Notes: generated by a model not told the origin, from the sequence alone. A stretch of DNA of 64,000 bases from Streptomyces tanashiensis (GCF_014648895.1 NZ_BMRZ01000007.1:248001-312000); one strand, 5' to 3'. Counted from the first letter of the stretch, positions 1 through 9,151 are shown. Program-made: numbers and translations.

Positions 1-470
1 AGCACCGGCCGCCCGTCCGGCCGTAGAAGGACGTTGGCGGGCTTCACGTCACGGTGCTCGATGTCCCGCTCGTGGGCGGCGCGCAGGGCGGACAGCAGCT
101 CGCGGCCGAGCGCGGCGGCCTCGGCCGGAGTCATCGTGCCCCGTTCCAGCCGGTCCTGGAGGGAGCCGCCGGTGACCAGCTCCATCACGAGCCACGGGTA
201 GGTCCCCTCGCCCGCGTCCACGATGTGATGGATCGTCACCACGTTGGGGTGGTCGATCCTGGCCAGCGCACGGGCCTCGCGCAGCACGCGCGCCCGCAGG
301 GTCCGGGCGCCCTCGACGTCGTGCTCGGCCATCGCGGGGTCCGGCGGACGCACCTCCTTGACGGCCACGTCACGATGGAGGGCCAGGTCGCGGGCGCGCC
401 ACACCGTTCCCATCCCCCCGCCGCCCAGCCGCTCCACGAGCTCGAAGCGGCCGTCGATCACTCTGCTCAC
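1..470 (-). CDS. Serine/threonine protein kinase, N-terminal part (runs off the window)
   Basis: This is the N-terminal half of a bacterial Hanks-type Ser/Thr kinase that would phosphorylate protein substrates from ATP. It starts at GTG 470, and reading leftwards it shows the glycine loop LGGGGMGTVW, the VAVKEV lysine and the catalytic loop HRDVKPAN at about positions 25-55, where the window ends. The DFG motif and anything beyond are not visible. The GTG overlaps the stop codon of the upstream helical-repeat gene (GTGA), so the two are translationally coupled and the kinase is the second gene. No membrane segment can be judged. Confidence 0.93.
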   Translation of the reverse strand, partial: MSRVIDGRFELVERLGGGGMGTVWRARDLALHRDVAVKEVRPPDPAMAEHDVEGARTLRARVLREARALARIDHPNVVTIHHIVDAGEGTYPWLVMELVTGGSLQDRLERGTMTPAEAAALGRELLSALRAAHERDIEHRDVKPANVLLRPDGRPV

Positions 471-2143
471 ACGCACCCCTGTACTCGGCTCACGCTCTGC
501 TCCTCGGGGCGTCGCCGGCCGCGCGGCCCGGCCCCGGTCCCGGCCCTGCCCGAGGTGCGCGGCCCGGTCCCGGCCCCGCCCACCTCGCCGTACACGCCCA
601 CCTGGTAGCGGCCGGGCGGCCCGTACGGCTCGGGGAGCCCGCGCAACCACCCCCGGGCGCCGTCCGGTTCCCCGTCGTCGCCCGGCAGCCCGCGCGCGGC
701 CTCCCGCAGGGCCTCCTCCTCGACCACCTCGGCGGCGTCCGCGCCCCACACCTCCCGTACCCGCCGGGCCCGGGAGCGCAGGGAGCGGGCGGCGGAGGCG
801 TGGTCGCCCACCGACCGCCACAGGTCCGCCGCCCGTTCGTAGGCGCGGGCCGCCTTCTCCGGTGACACGTCCGCGCAGAGGGCGTACGCGGTCAGGTGGC
901 TCAGGGCCGCGCCGTGGCGCCGGTCGTCCCACCGGCGCGCCTCCGCCGCCGCGCGCGCGAACTCCCGTGCGGCCCGGCCGGGTTCGCCGAGGCACAGCGC
1001 GCAGTACGCGAGCCAGGCCCTGGCCCGTACCCGTGCCGTCTCGTCGTCTTCGCCGTCCTCGGCGAGCCCGGACAGGGCCTCCTCCAGAACGGCGGAGGCC
1101 TCGCGCCAACGACCGTGCTCCGCCCGCGCGATGCCGAGCGCCAGACGTGCGAGGGTGCTCAGCCGGCTGTCCCCGGCGACCGCGTCGGCATGCCGGACGG
1201 CCTCCGCGAGCAGCGCGACCTCCTCGGCCCGGTCCGGCCCGCCGTCGGCCCCGCCGAGGGTGCGCGCGAGGGCGAGACAGAGCCGCGCCCGGTCGGCACC
1301 GTGAAGGGACGTGGCGGTGGCCGTCGCGCCGAGCGCGGCCCGGAGGAGCGCCGCCGCCTCCTGGTGGGCGCCGGTGGCGCGGAGCACCCCGGCGAGCAGC
1401 AGCCGGCTCTCCGCCGCCTGCCACGGCCGGCCCCCGGCGCGGTGGTCCGCCACCGCGGCCCGCAGCCCCGAGAGGGCGGCGGCCGGGTCGTCGGGCGCGG
1501 TGACGCGGCCGAGCAGCGCCCGGGTCTCCGCGAGCACGGCGAGGACCGCGGGGGCGGCCCGGTGCGGCGCGGCGAAGGCGATCAGGCCCGTGAGCTCCCC
1601 GCGCAGCGCGGCGGCCTCGGTGACCGGGTCCGGGCCGGTGTCGAGCAGGTCCGCGCGGGCCCGGCAGCGCAGCAGGAGCACGGTCGCGGTCTCGGCCGCG
1701 GTGGCCTGCCCGGTGGCGTGCAGGCTGGTCGCCCGCTCGCCCAGCTCCTCCAGTCCGGCACAGACCGTCGCCCCCGGCTCCGGACCGCTCAGCAGCGCCC
1801 GCGCCCGCGAGACCAGTGCCTTGCCGCGCTGTCCGGCCCGCTCGTGCAGGTCGGCGGCGCGGGAGAAGAGCGTGCCCGCCGCCGGCCGGGCGCGGCCCCG
1901 GCAGTCGAGCGCCGTGGCGTCCAGGGCGTCGGCGTGGTCGCCGGGCGTGATGGAGCCGCCCGCTCGCCGCAGGGCCGTCGCCGCCCGCTCCCAGGCGCCG
2001 CCGGCCGCGGGGTGCCCGTCGGCGGTGAGCCGTCGGGCCCGGTGGAGCAGCTCGTGCGGGTCCACCGGCTCCCTGCCCGCGCGGGGCCTCCGGTCGTACA
2101 GAGGCGCGCCGAGGCGGAACTCGTCGGGCGAGCGGCTGCTCAT
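467..2143 (-). CDS. Alanine-rich helical-repeat (TPR-like) protein co-transcribed with a Ser/Thr kinase
   Basis: A 558-residue soluble protein, almost entirely Ala/Arg/Leu-rich helices in pairs (for example AEEVALLAEAVRHADAVA), which looks like divergent tetratricopeptide repeats. TPR solenoids bind peptides or proteins. I chose ATG 2143 over a longer frame starting at 2266 because GGAG lies 8 nt upstream and the extra N-terminus is low-complexity. Its stop overlaps the kinase start by four bases, so it may be the kinase's scaffold or substrate. That role is inferred from gene order only; no enzymatic motif is present. Confidence 0.8.
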   Translation of the reverse strand: MSSRSPDEFRLGAPLYDRRPRAGREPVDPHELLHRARRLTADGHPAAGGAWERAATALRRAGGSITPGDHADALDATALDCRGRARPAAGTLFSRAADLHERAGQRGKALVSRARALLSGPEPGATVCAGLEELGERATSLHATGQATAAETATVLLLRCRARADLLDTGPDPVTEAAALRGELTGLIAFAAPHRAAPAVLAVLAETRALLGRVTAPDDPAAALSGLRAAVADHRAGGRPWQAAESRLLLAGVLRATGAHQEAAALLRAALGATATATSLHGADRARLCLALARTLGGADGGPDRAEEVALLAEAVRHADAVAGDSRLSTLARLALGIARAEHGRWREASAVLEEALSGLAEDGEDDETARVRARAWLAYCALCLGEPGRAAREFARAAAEARRWDDRRHGAALSHLTAYALCADVSPEKAARAYERAADLWRSVGDHASAARSLRSRARRVREVWGADAAEVVEEEALREAARGLPGDDGEPDGARGWLRGLPEPYGPPGRYQVGVYGEVGGAGTGPRTSGRAGTGAGPRGRRRPEEQSVSRVQGCV

Positions 2144-2267
2144 GCGGGCTGCTCCGGGGGAGAGGGAAGGACGGGGAGGGGAGGACGGGGCGGGGGAGGA
2201 GCGGGTCGGCGGGAGGCACGTACACAGAGGTCGGACCGACTCTCGCAGCCCCGCCCCGTCCCGCACA

Positions 2268-2283
2268 TCCGTAGAACTACGGA
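2268..2283. promoter_or_regulatory. 16-bp palindrome in divergent intergenic region
   Basis: TCCGTAG-AA-CTACGGA is a perfect two-armed palindrome in the 311-bp space (2144-2454) between the divergent TPR gene and PAS-phosphatase gene. The rest of this gap is GC-rich, with a TAGGGT -10-like box at 2396-2401 pointing right and nothing else recognisable. It is probably an operator or a hairpin. Confidence 0.45.
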
Positions 2284-2454
2284 ACCCTCACCGGCACCCC
2301 CGCGCGAGGTCCGGAGCGTCCTCGTCCGCACGGGCGGGGACCCGGGGGCGTACCGATCGGCCGCACTGCGCAGCGCCCGCCGCCTGCTCCTCGGCTAGGG
2401 TGATTCGATAGGGAATGCGCCCTCTGGGGCCAGGCCGATGCGTAGGTCGATGCG

Positions 2455-4515
2455 TTGGAGACTCATCAGTCGTCGAGCAGGGTTCCGCAGCCGCCCCGGG
2501 CGGCCGTCGGGGACGCGGGCGTGCTCCGCGAGCTGCTGCCGATCGCCCTCTGGCGGGAGGACGCCGAGGGCCGGATCGTCGAGTGGTCGCTCGCCGCTCA
2601 GGACCTCCTCGGCCACCGCCCCGAGCACGTCCTCGGGAGGCTCGCGGCCCCGCTCCTCGTCCCCGACGCCAACCGTGAACTCGCCGAACGGCTGACCGAC
2701 CGCGTCCAGGCGGGCGAGACCATGGTCGGCACGCTGCCCGTCCGCCACCGGGACGGCCACACGGTCGCCATGGAGATGTGGATCGTCCCGGCCGCCGACC
2801 CGGAGGGACGCCCGGGGGCGATGCTCATCGCCGTGGAGACCTCCGAGGTCCTGCGCATGCGGGAGAACCTGGCGGCGATGGAGAGCCTCTTCACCCAGTC
2901 CCCGATCGGGCTCGCACTGCTCGGCCCCGATCTGCGCTTCCTGCGCGTCAACGACGCCCTGGCCCGGATGAACGGCGTCCCGGCCGCCCGCCACGTGGGC
3001 CACCGGCTCACCGAGGTCGTGCCCGGGGTCAACGCCACCTCGCTCGAAGCCCTCATGCGCCAGGTCCTGGAGAGCGGTACGGCCGTGGTGGACGCCCGCC
3101 GGGTCGGCCGCACCCCCGCCGACCCCGACCGGGACCACATCTGGTCCTGCTCGTACGCCCCGCTCGTCGACCGCGCCGAGCGCCGCCCGCTCGGGCTCAT
3201 CGCCTCCCTGGTCGACATCACCGAGAGCCAGGAGGCGCACACCGAGGTCGAGCGCGCCCGTCACCGCTTCGCCCTGCTCGCCGAGGCCGGCGCCCGGATC
3301 GGCACGACCCTGGACCTGAAGCAGACCGCCGAGGAGGCCGTCCGCTTCCTCGTGCCCCAACTCGCCGACTCGGCCGACGTGCAGATCCTGGAGTCCGTGC
3401 TCGAACCCGACGACCCGGCGGCCTCCACCCGCGGAGTGCTGCGGCGGCTCGCGGCCAGGTTCCCCGACCCGACCGCGCCCACGGCCCTCCTCGTGCCGGG
3501 CCAGACCTTCCAGATCCCTCTCGACTCCGTCTACGAGCGCGTGGTCGTCCGCGGACGACCCACGAACCTCTACACGTCGGACATCCCGGCGCTCTTCACC
3601 GATCCGCGCACCGAGGCGCTCCGGACCTACTTCGCCACCCGCATCGGCTCGGCCCGGCTCGTCCCCCTGGTGGCCCGGGGCCAGGTCCTCGGGGCGATCA
3701 CGGTGACCCGACTGCGGACCCGCGAGCCCTTCGACGAGCAGGACTGCGTGCTCATCGACGAGGTCGTCGCCCGTGCCGCGCTCAACATCGACAACGCCCG
3801 GCTCTACACCACCCAGCGGGAGGCCGCCCTCACCCTGCAGCGCAGCCTCACCAACAACGAACTCCCCGACGTCCCCGGGCTCGAACTCACCGGCCGCTAC
3901 CTCCCCGCGAGCTCCCACGACGTCGGCGGCGACTGGTTCGACGTCATCGCGCTGCCCGGCGGCAGGACGGGTCTGGTCATCGGCGACGTGATGGGCCACG
4001 GCATCCACGCGGCGGCCGTCATGGGCCAACTGCGCACCGCCGTAAGGACCCTGGCCCGTCACGACATCCCGCCGGCGCGGATGCTCAGCTCCCTGGACGC
4101 CGTCGTGGCCGACCTCGGCGAGGACGAGATGGCGACCTGCGTCTACGCGGTGCACGACCCGGCCACCGGCGGCTGGGTCATCGCCCGCGCGGGGCATCCG
4201 CCGCCGGCCGTCGCCACCCCGGACGGCACCATCACCTTCCTCGACGGACCGCCCGGGACCCCGCTGGGGACCGGAGCCCACGACTTCGGCACGGAGGAGG
4301 TCGCCCTGCCCGGGGGCGGACTCCTCGTCCTCTACACGGACGGGCTCATCGAGGCCCGCGACCGGGACCTGGACCAGGGCATGCGGCAGCTCGCCGAGGC
4401 GCTGCGGCCCCTCGACCGGCCGCTGGACACCCTGTGCGACGAGGTCCTGGTGCGGCTCCTCGCGGGCCCCGCCCAGGACGACGTGGCGATGCTCCTGGCC
4501 CGCACCACCCGCTGA
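2455..4515 (+). CDS. PAS-PAS-GAF sensor with PP2C/SpoIIE-type phosphatase
   Basis: A cytoplasmic sensor phosphatase of 686 residues of the RsbU/SpoIIE kind, which dephosphorylates anti-anti-sigma factors in partner-switching stress circuits. Two PAS domains (about 25-140 and 145-260) precede a GAF domain (about 275-440) and a C-terminal PPM domain. The metal-binding aspartates are all present: GGDWFDV (D493), GDVMGHG (D511), YTDGLIE (D629) and QDDVAM (D675-676). The start is uncertain: TTG 2455 is the longest, while GTG 2521 would begin just before PAS1. No membrane segments are seen. No partner STAS or RsbW gene is adjacent. Confidence 0.9.
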   Translation: METHQSSSRVPQPPRAAVGDAGVLRELLPIALWREDAEGRIVEWSLAAQDLLGHRPEHVLGRLAAPLLVPDANRELAERLTDRVQAGETMVGTLPVRHRDGHTVAMEMWIVPAADPEGRPGAMLIAVETSEVLRMRENLAAMESLFTQSPIGLALLGPDLRFLRVNDALARMNGVPAARHVGHRLTEVVPGVNATSLEALMRQVLESGTAVVDARRVGRTPADPDRDHIWSCSYAPLVDRAERRPLGLIASLVDITESQEAHTEVERARHRFALLAEAGARIGTTLDLKQTAEEAVRFLVPQLADSADVQILESVLEPDDPAASTRGVLRRLAARFPDPTAPTALLVPGQTFQIPLDSVYERVVVRGRPTNLYTSDIPALFTDPRTEALRTYFATRIGSARLVPLVARGQVLGAITVTRLRTREPFDEQDCVLIDEVVARAALNIDNARLYTTQREAALTLQRSLTNNELPDVPGLELTGRYLPASSHDVGGDWFDVIALPGGRTGLVIGDVMGHGIHAAAVMGQLRTAVRTLARHDIPPARMLSSLDAVVADLGEDEMATCVYAVHDPATGGWVIARAGHPPPAVATPDGTITFLDGPPGTPLGTGAHDFGTEEVALPGGGLLVLYTDGLIEARDRDLDQGMRQLAEALRPLDRPLDTLCDEVLVRLLAGPAQDDVAMLLARTTR

Positions 4516-4521
4516 ACTCCC

Positions 4522-5139
4522 TTACGGGAGAAGCCGGTGGAGGTCCCGGAGGAGGGCGATCTCGGCCCCGTGGTGCAGGAGCTCCTGGTTGACCCACCAG
4601 ACGATCTCCAGGAAGGGGTTCTCCGCGTCGCTGCCGTGCGGGTAGGTGCAGTGGCCGACCGTGTCGAGGGCCTTGTCGTCGACGGAGAGCAGCGCCTCGC
4701 GCCAGGCGGTGGCGGCGGCGTCGAAGGCCGCGACGGCGGTGGCGACGTCCCCGGCGACCGGGTGGTCGTCGCGGGTCAGGCGGCGGCTGCCGTTCGTGTG
4801 GTCGGCGCGCAGCGCGAGCATCTCGGAGAGGTGGCTCAGCCGCCAGGCGATCGTCGTGAACGGCGGCGGCGTGGGGTGCGGCGGAGGCGTCGTGTCCCGG
4901 CCCCACTCACCGGCCCCCACCAGGAGGGTCGCGCGGGCTCCGGGCCCGTCGGCGTGCCGCCGGACGGACCAGCAGCCGGGCCCCGGCTCCCACAGGTACT
5001 CGGCGTCGGTCATGGGGCCGACCTCGATGTCCGTGCCGTTGCCGCTGTCCATCACCGGTCCGGCCATCCGGTCGGTGAGCCGCTTCCGGGCGAAGTCGAA
5101 CTGGTCGAGGAGGGGTATGAGCCGCTCGGGCAGGGGCAC
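4522..5139 (-). CDS. DinB-family protein
   Basis: A 205-residue four-helix DinB/YfiT superfamily protein. Members include mycothiol- or bacillithiol-dependent metal-binding transferases of detoxification. The segment TTIAWRLSHLSEMLALRADH and the later NQELLHHGAEIALLRDL supply the histidines that form the nickel/zinc site in this fold. GTG 5139 is supported by GGAG 7 nt upstream. The gene is convergent with the phosphatase gene, ending 6 bp after it. The substrate cannot be told. Confidence 0.82.
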   Translation of the reverse strand: MPLPERLIPLLDQFDFARKRLTDRMAGPVMDSGNGTDIEVGPMTDAEYLWEPGPGCWSVRRHADGPGARATLLVGAGEWGRDTTPPPHPTPPPFTTIAWRLSHLSEMLALRADHTNGSRRLTRDDHPVAGDVATAVAAFDAAATAWREALLSVDDKALDTVGHCTYPHGSDAENPFLEIVWWVNQELLHHGAEIALLRDLHRLLP

Positions 5140-5252
5140 GGGACGCTCCGGATCACGTGGGTGCAGGGCGGTCGTACCCTGCCACAGAAGCCCGCCCGCC
5201 GCCCCCGAATATCCCGCCCGTTCCCGGTTCTTGACGGGCCTTCACGGAGGTG

Positions 5253-5648
5253 TCAGGTGCGGTCGATGTGCACGCTGGTCGATTTCACCCGGGCGGTGGC
5301 CTGCATGCCGACCTCCAGGCCCAGCTCCTCCACCGCCTCGCGGGTGAGCAGCGAGACGAGCCGGTGCGGGCCGGCCTGGATCTCGACCTGGGCGGCGATG
5401 TCGCCGAGCTTGACGGCGGTCACGATCCCGGGGAAGGCGTTGCGGGCCGAGGTGTACGGCTCCTCCTCGTCCCCGGGGGAGCCCTGCCCGACCTCGACGG
5501 AGAAGGCGGCGAGATCGCGGCCGTCGATGAGACGCCGGCCGTTCTCGTCGCGGTGGGTCGTGAACCGGCCGGCGTCGGCCCAGCGGCGTGCCGTGTCGGG
5601 GCTGACGCCGAGCAGACGGGCCGCCTGGCCGATGGTGTAGGACTGCAT
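5253..5648 (-). CDS. HTH plus TOBE (Mop-like) molybdate-type regulator or binding protein
   Basis: A protein of 131 residues with an excisionase/MerR-type helix-turn-helix at the N-terminus (YTIGQAARLLGVSPDTARRW) followed by a TOBE/Mop domain (about 65-130; FPGIVTAVKLGDIAAQVEIQ), the fold that binds molybdate or tungstate in ModE and molbindins. I place the start at ATG 5648, with GGTGA 5 nt before it; an in-frame GTG lies at 5657. It probably senses molybdate and controls transport or cofactor genes, but no mod genes are within the window. The TGCA-rich element at 5694-5704 lies just upstream. Confidence 0.85.
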   Translation of the reverse strand: MQSYTIGQAARLLGVSPDTARRWADAGRFTTHRDENGRRLIDGRDLAAFSVEVGQGSPGDEEEPYTSARNAFPGIVTAVKLGDIAAQVEIQAGPHRLVSLLTREAVEELGLEVGMQATARVKSTSVHIDRT

Positions 5649-5693
5649 GACGGTCACCGTAGGCCGTAGAGGGTCTCATCTGCAAGGGATGCG

Positions 5694-5704
5694 TGCATTT
5701 TGCA
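5694..5704. promoter_or_regulatory. TGCA-N3-TGCA element upstream of TOBE regulator
   Basis: TGCATTTTGCA sits 46 bp upstream of the TOBE/HTH start and is flanked by GATGC at 5688 and GGCATC at 5706. The symmetry and position suit an autoregulatory operator. There is no direct evidence of binding. Confidence 0.35.
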
Positions 5705-5752
5705 TGGCATCTGCCAGCCTGCTTGGGTGAACCGGTCGAGCGGAGCGATGAC

Positions 5753-6232
5753 TCAGACCGTCCCCGACCGTCGTCCGACCGCCTCCACCAGCGGCAGCAG
5801 GCGGTGCGCCACCCGCTCGCGCAGCGCGATCTCGGTCCGGGTGCGGACCACCCCGGGCAGCTGGATCAGCCGCTGGATGACGTCCTCCAGATGCCCGGCG
5901 TCCCGGGCCACCACCCGGGTGAGGAGGTCGCCGCCGCCGGTGATGGAGAAGGCCTCCACGATCTCCGGCACGGCCGCGAGCGCGTCGCCGACCTCGTCCA
6001 GATGCCCCTGGGTCACCTCGACGTGCACGAAGGCGAGCACCGGGTGGCCGAGGGCGGCGGGGGAGAGGACCGGCCCGGTCGCCGTGATGACCCCGTCCCG
6101 CTCCAGGCGGTCGATCCTCGCCTGCACGGTGCCCCGTGCCACCCCGAGGATCCGCGCGTACTCGCGCACGCTGGTCCTCGGCTGCTCGATCAGCAGCCGC
6201 AGGATCCGCGTGTCGAGTTCGTCCACCGCCAT
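5753..6232 (-). CDS. Lrp/AsnC-family transcriptional regulator
   Basis: A 159-residue feast/famine regulator. The N-terminal winged HTH (LDTRILRLLIEQPRTSVREY, then GTVQARIDRLERDGVI) is followed by a RAM ligand-binding domain (about 70-150) with the typical ITGGGDLLTRVVARD core. These octamers bend DNA and answer to amino acids. ATG 6232 is chosen over an upstream in-frame start because AAGGAGG lies 10 nt before it. It is transcribed in the same direction as the TOBE gene but 104 bp away. The target is unknown; the divergent sensor gene begins 172 bp away. Confidence 0.9.
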   Translation of the reverse strand: MAVDELDTRILRLLIEQPRTSVREYARILGVARGTVQARIDRLERDGVITATGPVLSPAALGHPVLAFVHVEVTQGHLDEVGDALAAVPEIVEAFSITGGGDLLTRVVARDAGHLEDVIQRLIQLPGVVRTRTEIALRERVAHRLLPLVEAVGRRSGTV

Positions 6233-6404
6233 GCTCCGTCGGCCTCCTTCGTCCCGGCTCGTCCGGATTCCGACTGTACCCATGCCCGCCGGTGGCGCTT
6301 GAGCCCGGGAGACACTCCTCCGTTCGCGGGACGGAGCGATCTGGGAGAGGCTCGTCGGGACCGGCTGAGGCGCGGCCGTGCACGTCCGGCGGGAGCGACG
6401 ACGA

Positions 6405-8495
6405 GTGGACGCATACCGGGAGCAGGATCAGGCGGGTACGCCCCCGTACGAGGCGGCCGTGCCCTGGGGGACGGAGACCGCGTGGGGCGACGCGGTCCTC
6501 GACGCCGTCTTCACCCAGTCCGACATCGGACTCCACGTCCTGGACACGGACCTGCGCATCGTGCGCGTGAACGCCGTCGCCGCTGGACTCCACGGGATCC
6601 CCGCCGAACGCGTCCTCGGCATGCCGGCGGTCGAGGCGTACGCCTCCTTCGCGGGCGTGCGCGTCGACGAAGCGGCGCTGCGTGCGGTCCTCGCGACGGG
6701 CCGCTCGACGACCGACCGGCTGGTCTCCGGGCGCTCACCGGGCGCGGAGCACCGCGAGCACGTCTACTCGGCCTCGGCGCACCGCGTCCAGGACGGCGAG
6801 GGCCGTGTGCTCGGCGTGGTCGTGACCAGCACCGACGTCACCGACCGCGAGCAGGCACAGGCCCGGCTGCGGCTGCTGCACGACGCCCACGAGCGGATCG
6901 GCACCAGCCTGGACGTGGACCGCACCGCCCGGGAGCTCGTCGCCGTGACCGTGCCGGCGTTCGCCGACTCCGTCGTGGTCGCCCTCACCGACGCCGTCTT
7001 CCGGGGGCAGGACCCAGCCCTCCAGGCCCGCGAGACGGTCCCGCTGCTGCGCTGCGCGGCCACCGGCAGGACGGGGGACGGGCCCGAGGTCCCGGAGGCC
7101 GGTGCCGTCCTGCTGCCGGGGATCTTCGGGGAGCGGCTGCCGACGGCGGCCCGCCCGTTCCCTCCGGCGGCGGAGTCCGGCGACCCGGCGACACGCCTCC
7201 TGGTGCCCCTGACCGTACGCGGGCAGATCTTCGGCGCGGTCTCCTTCCGGCGCCTCGACGACGCGGAGCCGTACGGCCCCGACGACCGGGTCCTCGCCGA
7301 CGCCCTCGCGTCCCGCACGGCGAGCTGTCTGGAGAACGCGCTGCGGTACACCCGCGAGCACATCGTCATGACCGCCCTGCAGAGCTGGCCACCGCCCAGG
7401 GAGGAGGCCACCCAGAACGCCGTCGACGTCGCGCGCCGCCACCGGCCCGGCGGCAGCGGCGCGGGCTCCTGGTGCGATGTGATCCCCCTGCCGGGCGCGC
7501 GCGTGGCCCTGGTCGTGGGACACGTGGAGTCCCGGGAGCCCGGTGCCGTCGCCACCATGAGCCGCCTGCGGACCGCCGTCCACAGCCTGAGCACGCTCGA
7601 CCTCGACCCGCACGAGCTCCTCGCCCGCCTCCACGCGACCACCCTCCGGCTGGCCGCGGAGGGCGCGGAGGCGGCGGTGGGCACGCCCGGCCTCGCGGAG
7701 GGAACCGCCGCCCCGCCCGGGGCCGGGTTCGACGGGGTGCCGTCCCCGGGCGTCCACCCCGTCGCGGGCTGCACGATCGCCGTCCACGACCCCGTCGACG
7801 GGCGGCTCGACGTCGCGCGCGCCGGTGCGTCGCTGCTCGTCGTGGTCCACCCCGACGGTTCGGCGGACGCCCGGCCGCTCGACGACGGGCCCCTGCTGGG
7901 CGGCGAAGGGCCGCCGTTCGCCTGCGCGACGCTCTTCCTGCCCGAGGGCAGCACGCTCTGTCTGGCGTCCGGCGGCGAGGGTCCCCGGACGGAGGACCTC
8001 ATGGCGGCCCTCGCCCACCCGGAGCGCGACCCGGAGGCGATGGCCGACGACGTGGAACGGCTCCTCGCTCCCGACCGGGTCCTGCTCCTGGCCCGCACCC
8101 GGCACCTGCCCCCGGAAGAGCTCGCCGAGTGGGAGATCCCGTACGACCTGTCCGCCGTGGCCACCGCGCGGGCCCAGGTCGAGGAGCGCCTCGGGGAGTG
8201 GAACCACCCCGCCGAGCCGTTCACGGTGGCGCTCGTCGTCAGCGAGCTCGTCACCAACGCCCTCCGGTACGGCGCCGCCCCCGTCACGCTCCGCCTCATC
8301 GCCGACGGCCCGTCCCTCACCTGCGAGGTCAGTGACGCCGGGCAGGCCGCACCCCACCTCCGGCACGCCAAAGCCGTCGACGAGGGCGGCCGGGGCCTGC
8401 TGATCTGCGCCTCCCTCGCGGACAACTGGGGCGTGCGGTACACCGACGAGGGCAAGACGGTCTGGGCCGAACTGGTCGGGGACGGCCCCCCGTAG
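6405..8495 (+). CDS. PAS-GAF protein with degenerate PP2C domain and C-terminal RsbW-type ATPase
   Basis: A 696-residue multidomain stress regulator: PAS (about 25-145), GAF (165-325), a PPM/SpoIIE-like region (345-560) and a HATPase_c domain (575-695) of the anti-sigma kinase type, with N-box ELVTNALRYG and EVSDAG plus GGRGLLI. The PPM region keeps the fold signature (CDVIPLPG, VALVVG) but the usual metal aspartates read S355, H373, S522 and R558, so phosphatase activity is doubtful. The kinase module looks intact. Start GTG 6405 has GGGAG 9 nt upstream; GTG 6378 is a longer alternative. Confidence 0.88.
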   Translation: MDAYREQDQAGTPPYEAAVPWGTETAWGDAVLDAVFTQSDIGLHVLDTDLRIVRVNAVAAGLHGIPAERVLGMPAVEAYASFAGVRVDEAALRAVLATGRSTTDRLVSGRSPGAEHREHVYSASAHRVQDGEGRVLGVVVTSTDVTDREQAQARLRLLHDAHERIGTSLDVDRTARELVAVTVPAFADSVVVALTDAVFRGQDPALQARETVPLLRCAATGRTGDGPEVPEAGAVLLPGIFGERLPTAARPFPPAAESGDPATRLLVPLTVRGQIFGAVSFRRLDDAEPYGPDDRVLADALASRTASCLENALRYTREHIVMTALQSWPPPREEATQNAVDVARRHRPGGSGAGSWCDVIPLPGARVALVVGHVESREPGAVATMSRLRTAVHSLSTLDLDPHELLARLHATTLRLAAEGAEAAVGTPGLAEGTAAPPGAGFDGVPSPGVHPVAGCTIAVHDPVDGRLDVARAGASLLVVVHPDGSADARPLDDGPLLGGEGPPFACATLFLPEGSTLCLASGGEGPRTEDLMAALAHPERDPEAMADDVERLLAPDRVLLLARTRHLPPEELAEWEIPYDLSAVATARAQVEERLGEWNHPAEPFTVALVVSELVTNALRYGAAPVTLRLIADGPSLTCEVSDAGQAAPHLRHAKAVDEGGRGLLICASLADNWGVRYTDEGKTVWAELVGDGPP

Positions 8496-8531
8496 AGCTT
8501 CGTCACCCCCGCGCCGACTCCGGCCGTGCGG

Positions 8532-9119
8532 TCACGACGTGCCGTACGCGGCCATGAACATGTCCAGCAGCCCGTCGATCGCGGCCTCGTCGACCGGATG
8601 GGGCGTCAGGAGGTGGCGGTAGTACAGGGTCCCGCACAACACCTCGGCCGCGAAGGTGAGATCCACGTCCGCACGCAGCTGCCCGGCGCGCTGAGCACGG
8701 GTGACCTGCTCCAGGGTGCTCTGCTCGACGGTGCGCAGGAACCGCTCGTGCAGCGCCGCCCGCGCCGCGGGGTCGGACTGCGCCTCGGCGATGACGGCCC
8801 GGTAGACCGGGTCGAGCGGAGGACTGGTCAGGGCGGACACGGACCGCAGGAACTGCTCGCGGAGGTCGGTGTGCAGGTCGCCGGTGGGCCGGTAGTCGAG
8901 GTCCCTGGTCCAGACCCGCTGGAGCGCGTCCAGGAGGAGGGCAGCCTTGGTCGGCCAGCGCCGGTAGACCGTGTGCTTGCCCACCCCGGCCCGTCGGGCG
9001 ATGGCCTCGATGCTGAGACCCGCGTACCCGACCTCCGTGGCCAGATCGAGCGTCACCTGGAGCAGCGCCTCGGTGCGTACGGCGCCCCGGCGTCGGGGCG
9101 CCGAGGATTCGTTCGGCAT
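8532..9119 (-). CDS. TetR/AcrR-family regulator
   Basis: A repressor of 195 residues. The HTH (YAGLSIEAIARRAGVGKHTVYRRW) spans about 32-57, followed by the all-helical ligand and dimer domain. ATG 9119 is preceded by TAGGAT with 6 nt between, so the mRNA is probably leaderless. An inverted repeat (AACGGCA-N7-TGCCGTT) immediately upstream overlaps this promoter and a TTGACA facing the divergent LuxR-type gene, so it probably represses itself and perhaps that neighbour. The effector is unknown. Confidence 0.92.
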   Translation of the reverse strand: MPNESSAPRRRGAVRTEALLQVTLDLATEVGYAGLSIEAIARRAGVGKHTVYRRWPTKAALLLDALQRVWTRDLDYRPTGDLHTDLREQFLRSVSALTSPPLDPVYRAVIAEAQSDPAARAALHERFLRTVEQSTLEQVTRAQRAGQLRADVDLTFAAEVLCGTLYYRHLLTPHPVDEAAIDGLLDMFMAAYGTS

Positions 9120-9130
9120 GCGCGCATCCT

Positions 9131-9151
9131 AACGGCACGCCCCATGCCGTT
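9131..9151. promoter_or_regulatory. Putative TetR operator overlapping divergent promoters
   Basis: AACGGCA and TGCCGTT form perfect 7-bp arms separated by 7 bp. The left arm abuts the TAGGAT -10 (minus strand, 9126-9131) of the TetR gene. The right arm overlaps TTGACA (plus strand, 9150-9155), which points toward the LuxR-type gene. A further single TGCCGTT half-site lies at about 9197. Confidence 0.55.
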
